A stretch of 8,946 nucleotides of DNA, from positions 1 to 8,946 of the forward strand of contig JADFSZ010000062.1 in NCBI GenBank assembly GCA_022560555.1, read 5' to 3'. This DNA comes from PVC group bacterium (lineage in GTDB: Bacteria; GCA-001730085; JADFSZ01). The stretch's first letter is position 1, and every line of letters begins with the position of its first letter. Below the pieces are notes generated by a model that had not been told where the DNA came from, ran no database searches, and was given only the letters and a program-made list of their open reading frames with translations. Made by a program: the position numbers and the translations under genes. Positions 7,217 to 8,946 of this stretch are shown piece by piece.

Positions 7217-7342
7217 AAATTGTAAATGGCTAAAAGCGAAAATCGAAACCCGTAAATGGTAAATTGTAAATCGTTAATGGTTAAAAGCAAAAATCAAATG
7301 CCGTACATGGTAACCCGTAAATCGTAAATGGTTAAAAAACGA
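7217..7342. repeat. Imperfect tandem repeat upstream of dnaE, units of about 44-51 bp
   Basis: Three diverged units follow one another: 7217-7260, 7261-7311 and a shortened 7312-7342. Units 1 and 2 both begin AAATTGTAAAT, continue with GGYTAAAAGC and an A-rich run containing AATC, and end ACCCGTAAATGGT or a close variant. Unit 3 keeps CGTAAATCGTAAATGGTTAAAA. Within units a smaller GTAAATNGTAAAT-like word recurs, and it also fills 7205-7229. The tract ends about 11 bases before the dnaE start, so it would lie in the dnaE leader. Such degenerate words are known as dispersed intergenic repeats in some bacterial genomes. Whether this copy is one of many cannot be seen here. Confidence 0.8.
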
Positions 7343-7476
7343 GAGGATTTATTAATCGATAGCTTTACATGGAAGATTTCATTGACATTGTACCAAATTC
7401 TAAGTCATTAATGCATTCATTTTCCAATACTTTTCAAACCTTTCACGAATTACAATTTACAATTTACCATTTACGG
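7250..7476. repeat. 22-bp perfect inverted repeat flanking the guaA-dnaE gap
   Basis: Positions 7250-7271 are the exact reverse complement of 7455-7476 (22 of 22 bases; the next base fails to pair on both sides). The left arm is the CCGTAAATGGTAAATTG core of the tandem repeat. The right arm is a solitary copy in the opposite orientation, starting 4 bases beyond the guaA stop codon (7480-7482). About 183 bases separate the arms. A transcript crossing the gap could fold the arms into a long AU-rich stem. It has no following U run, so it is not a standard terminator. Confidence 0.85.
7387..7395 (-). promoter_or_regulatory. dnaE: Possible extended -10 promoter for dnaE
   Basis: TGGTACAAT on the minus strand matches the extended -10 pattern TGnTATAAT except for one base. 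No good -35 hexamer lies 16-19 bases upstream, but extended -10 promoters can do without one. Transcription would start near 7380 and give a leader of about 190 bases containing the repeat tract. dnaE could instead be read from a guaA transcript. Confidence 0.3.
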
Positions 7477-7479
7477 AAA

Positions 7480-8946
7480 TTATTCCCATTCAATCGTACT
7501 TGGGGGTTTAGAACTAATGTCATAGACCACACGATTAATCCCTCGAACTTCATTGGTGAGCCGGCTTGAAATTGAACTCAACACAGAGTAAGGCAGTTTG
7601 ACCCAGTCCGCCGTCATGCCGTCAGAGCTTTTCACCGACCGAACGGCAATGGTGTATTCATATGTTCTTTCATCCCCCATAACCCCCACCGATTTTATGG
7701 GTAACAATACGGCAAATGTTTGCCACGTTTTGAAATATAATCCGGCCTTTTTTATCTCGCTGACAACAATATGATCCGCTTGACGCAAAATATCCAAGCG
7801 CTTTTTTGTAATTTTTCCCAAGATCCTCACGGCTAGACCCGGCCCGGGAAAAGGTTGCCGCATCAAAATCTCTTCAGGAAGCTTGAGCTCTCGGCCCAAA
7901 ACTCTCACTTCATCCTTGAATAACTCCCGAAGAGGTTCTATAAGTTTTAATCTCATCCTTTTTGGCAATCCCCCCACGTTATGATGACTTTTTATTGTAG
8001 CCGAAGGACCTTTCACGGATATACTTTCAATCACATCGGGATAGAGAGTGCCTTGCGCAAGATACGTCACGTGCCCGATTTTTTTAATTTCCCTTTCGAA
8101 CACATGAATAAATTCTTGTCCGATGATTTTTCGTTTCTTCTCTGGATCTGTCACACCGCTTAATTTCGAAAGAAAATTATGCGTTGCATCCACATAACGA
8201 AAATTTATCTTGAGTTTTTTTCGATACAAACGAATCACCTTTTTCGCTTCATCCAGGCGTAAAAGACCGTTATTCACAAACACACACGTTAATTGTTTTT
8301 TAATCGCTTTATGAAGGATAACAGACGCAACCAAAGAATCCACGCCACCGCTCACACCACAAATCACCCGCTCGTTCCCGACACTCTTTTGGATATCCTT
8401 AATGGAGGCATGAAGTAAATTTGCCATCGTCCATTGACGACGGCAATGACAAATCTTAAATATAAAATTCGCGATCATACGCCCTCCCTTATGCGTATGC
8501 GCCACTTCGGGATGAAACTGCACGCCGTATAGATTTTTATCGCGATGACGAATGGCTGCGTACGGCGCGTTGGAGGTCCGGGCTAAAACATCAAATCCTT
8601 TTGGCAGCCGTGTGGTATGATCCCCATGACTCATCCAAACAGGAACGGATTCCTTCGAAGAAAATCCCGAAAACAGATCAGTGGCTTTTGACACGCTGAT
8701 GCGGGCAAGCCCATACTCTCGACTTTTGGCTTTGGCCACTCGTCCCCCGAGAAGCTTACACATCAGCTGCATACCGTAACAAACGCCTAAAACCGGACGG
8801 TCAAGGTCGAAAAGACCGGAAGGAACATCGGGAGCTTTTTTTCCATAAACACTGGATGGACCGCCCGAAAGAATGATGCCTTTAACAAAAGAATCATTCA
8901 GGACACGCATGGATACATTGTAGGGATGAATTTCACAGTAAACTTT
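7480..8946 (-). CDS. guaA: GMP synthase (glutamine-hydrolysing), N-terminus cut off by window edge
   Basis: GMP synthase aminates XMP to GMP with ATP and glutamine, the last step of guanine nucleotide synthesis. The frame is open from the right edge (KVYCEIHPYNVS...) to the stop at 7480, giving 488 residues. Around 30 N-terminal residues are missing compared with about 515-525. The glutaminase domain has GIILSGGPSSVY, the nucleophile Cys in LGVCYGMQ (fragment residue 56) and the His/Glu pair in QFHPEVAHT (145 and 147). The ATP pyrophosphatase domain follows, with SGGVDS (199-204), GQEFIHVFE, GTLYPDVIES and QPFPGPGLAVR. The C-terminal dimerisation domain has DERTYEYTIAVRSV and ends YDISSKPPSTIEWE, the classic GuaA terminus. 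The internal ATG at 8910 is not the start, because family-typical residues continue upstream of it. All catalytic elements in view are intact. The next gene on the strand is dnaE, 288 bp downstream. Confidence 0.97.
   Translation of the reverse strand, partial: KVYCEIHPYNVSMRVLNDSFVKGIILSGGPSSVYGKKAPDVPSGLFDLDRPVLGVCYGMQLMCKLLGGRVAKAKSREYGLARISVSKATDLFSGFSSKESVPVWMSHGDHTTRLPKGFDVLARTSNAPYAAIRHRDKNLYGVQFHPEVAHTHKGGRMIANFIFKICHCRRQWTMANLLHASIKDIQKSVGNERVICGVSGGVDSLVASVILHKAIKKQLTCVFVNNGLLRLDEAKKVIRLYRKKLKINFRYVDATHNFLSKLSGVTDPEKKRKIIGQEFIHVFEREIKKIGHVTYLAQGTLYPDVIESISVKGPSATIKSHHNVGGLPKRMRLKLIEPLRELFKDEVRVLGRELKLPEEILMRQPFPGPGLAVRILGKITKKRLDILRQADHIVVSEIKKAGLYFKTWQTFAVLLPIKSVGVMGDERTYEYTIAVRSVKSSDGMTADWVKLPYSVLSSISSRLTNEVRGINRVVYDISSKPPSTIEWE

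Noticed and set aside
7217-7342. CRISPR array
   Set aside because: The units are diverged, of unequal length and without distinct spacers between conserved repeats.

Overview
This 8.9 kb stretch comes from a bacterial chromosome. Every gene I can support lies on the minus strand, so transcription runs from the right edge to the left edge. From upstream to downstream the order is: guaA (GMP synthase, 5' end cut off), a repeat-filled 288 bp gap, dnaE (replicative DNA polymerase III alpha subunit), a gap with a good promoter, a soluble receiver–PAS-like–histidine kinase protein, a bactofilin with a DNA-binding domain fused to its C-terminus, a 99-residue protein pairing the same kind of DNA-binding domain with a C-terminal membrane helix, and trpE (anthranilate synthase component I, 3' end cut off). 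No tRNA, rRNA, CRISPR array, transposase or phage gene was seen.

The base composition is moderately AT-rich. A bactofilin, an unlinked receiver–kinase, an AT-rich degenerate repeat of the GTAAATNGTAAAT type and excisionase-like helix-turn-helix modules attached to other proteins would fit an uncultured Gram-negative lineage such as Omnitrophota, Elusimicrobiota or relatives. That assignment is a guess from general gene style, not from a marker.

Right part (7192–8946): guaA ends at 7480. The gap before dnaE holds an imperfect tandem repeat next to the dnaE start, plus one inverted copy of its core just after the guaA stop. A possible extended -10 promoter lies between them. The repeat creates a spurious N-terminal extension on dnaE; the real start is at 7191. 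Middle (3706–7191): dnaE is full length, with an apparently complete metal-binding PHP site, which suggests built-in proofreading, and an internal beta-clamp motif.

Left part (1–3705): a sigma70-like promoter at 3604–3632 probably drives a kinase–bactofilin–HTH/membrane protein–trpE run, with gaps of 17, 126 and 14 bp. The kinase, the bactofilin–HTH fusion and the HTH–membrane protein form the most unusual part of the window. Two neighbouring genes attach homologous DNA-binding modules to a cytoskeletal polymer and to the membrane, and a signalling protein sits just upstream. A role in tethering DNA to the envelope, or in controlling transcription from a cytoskeletal scaffold, is an inference. 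The sequence shows only the architecture.
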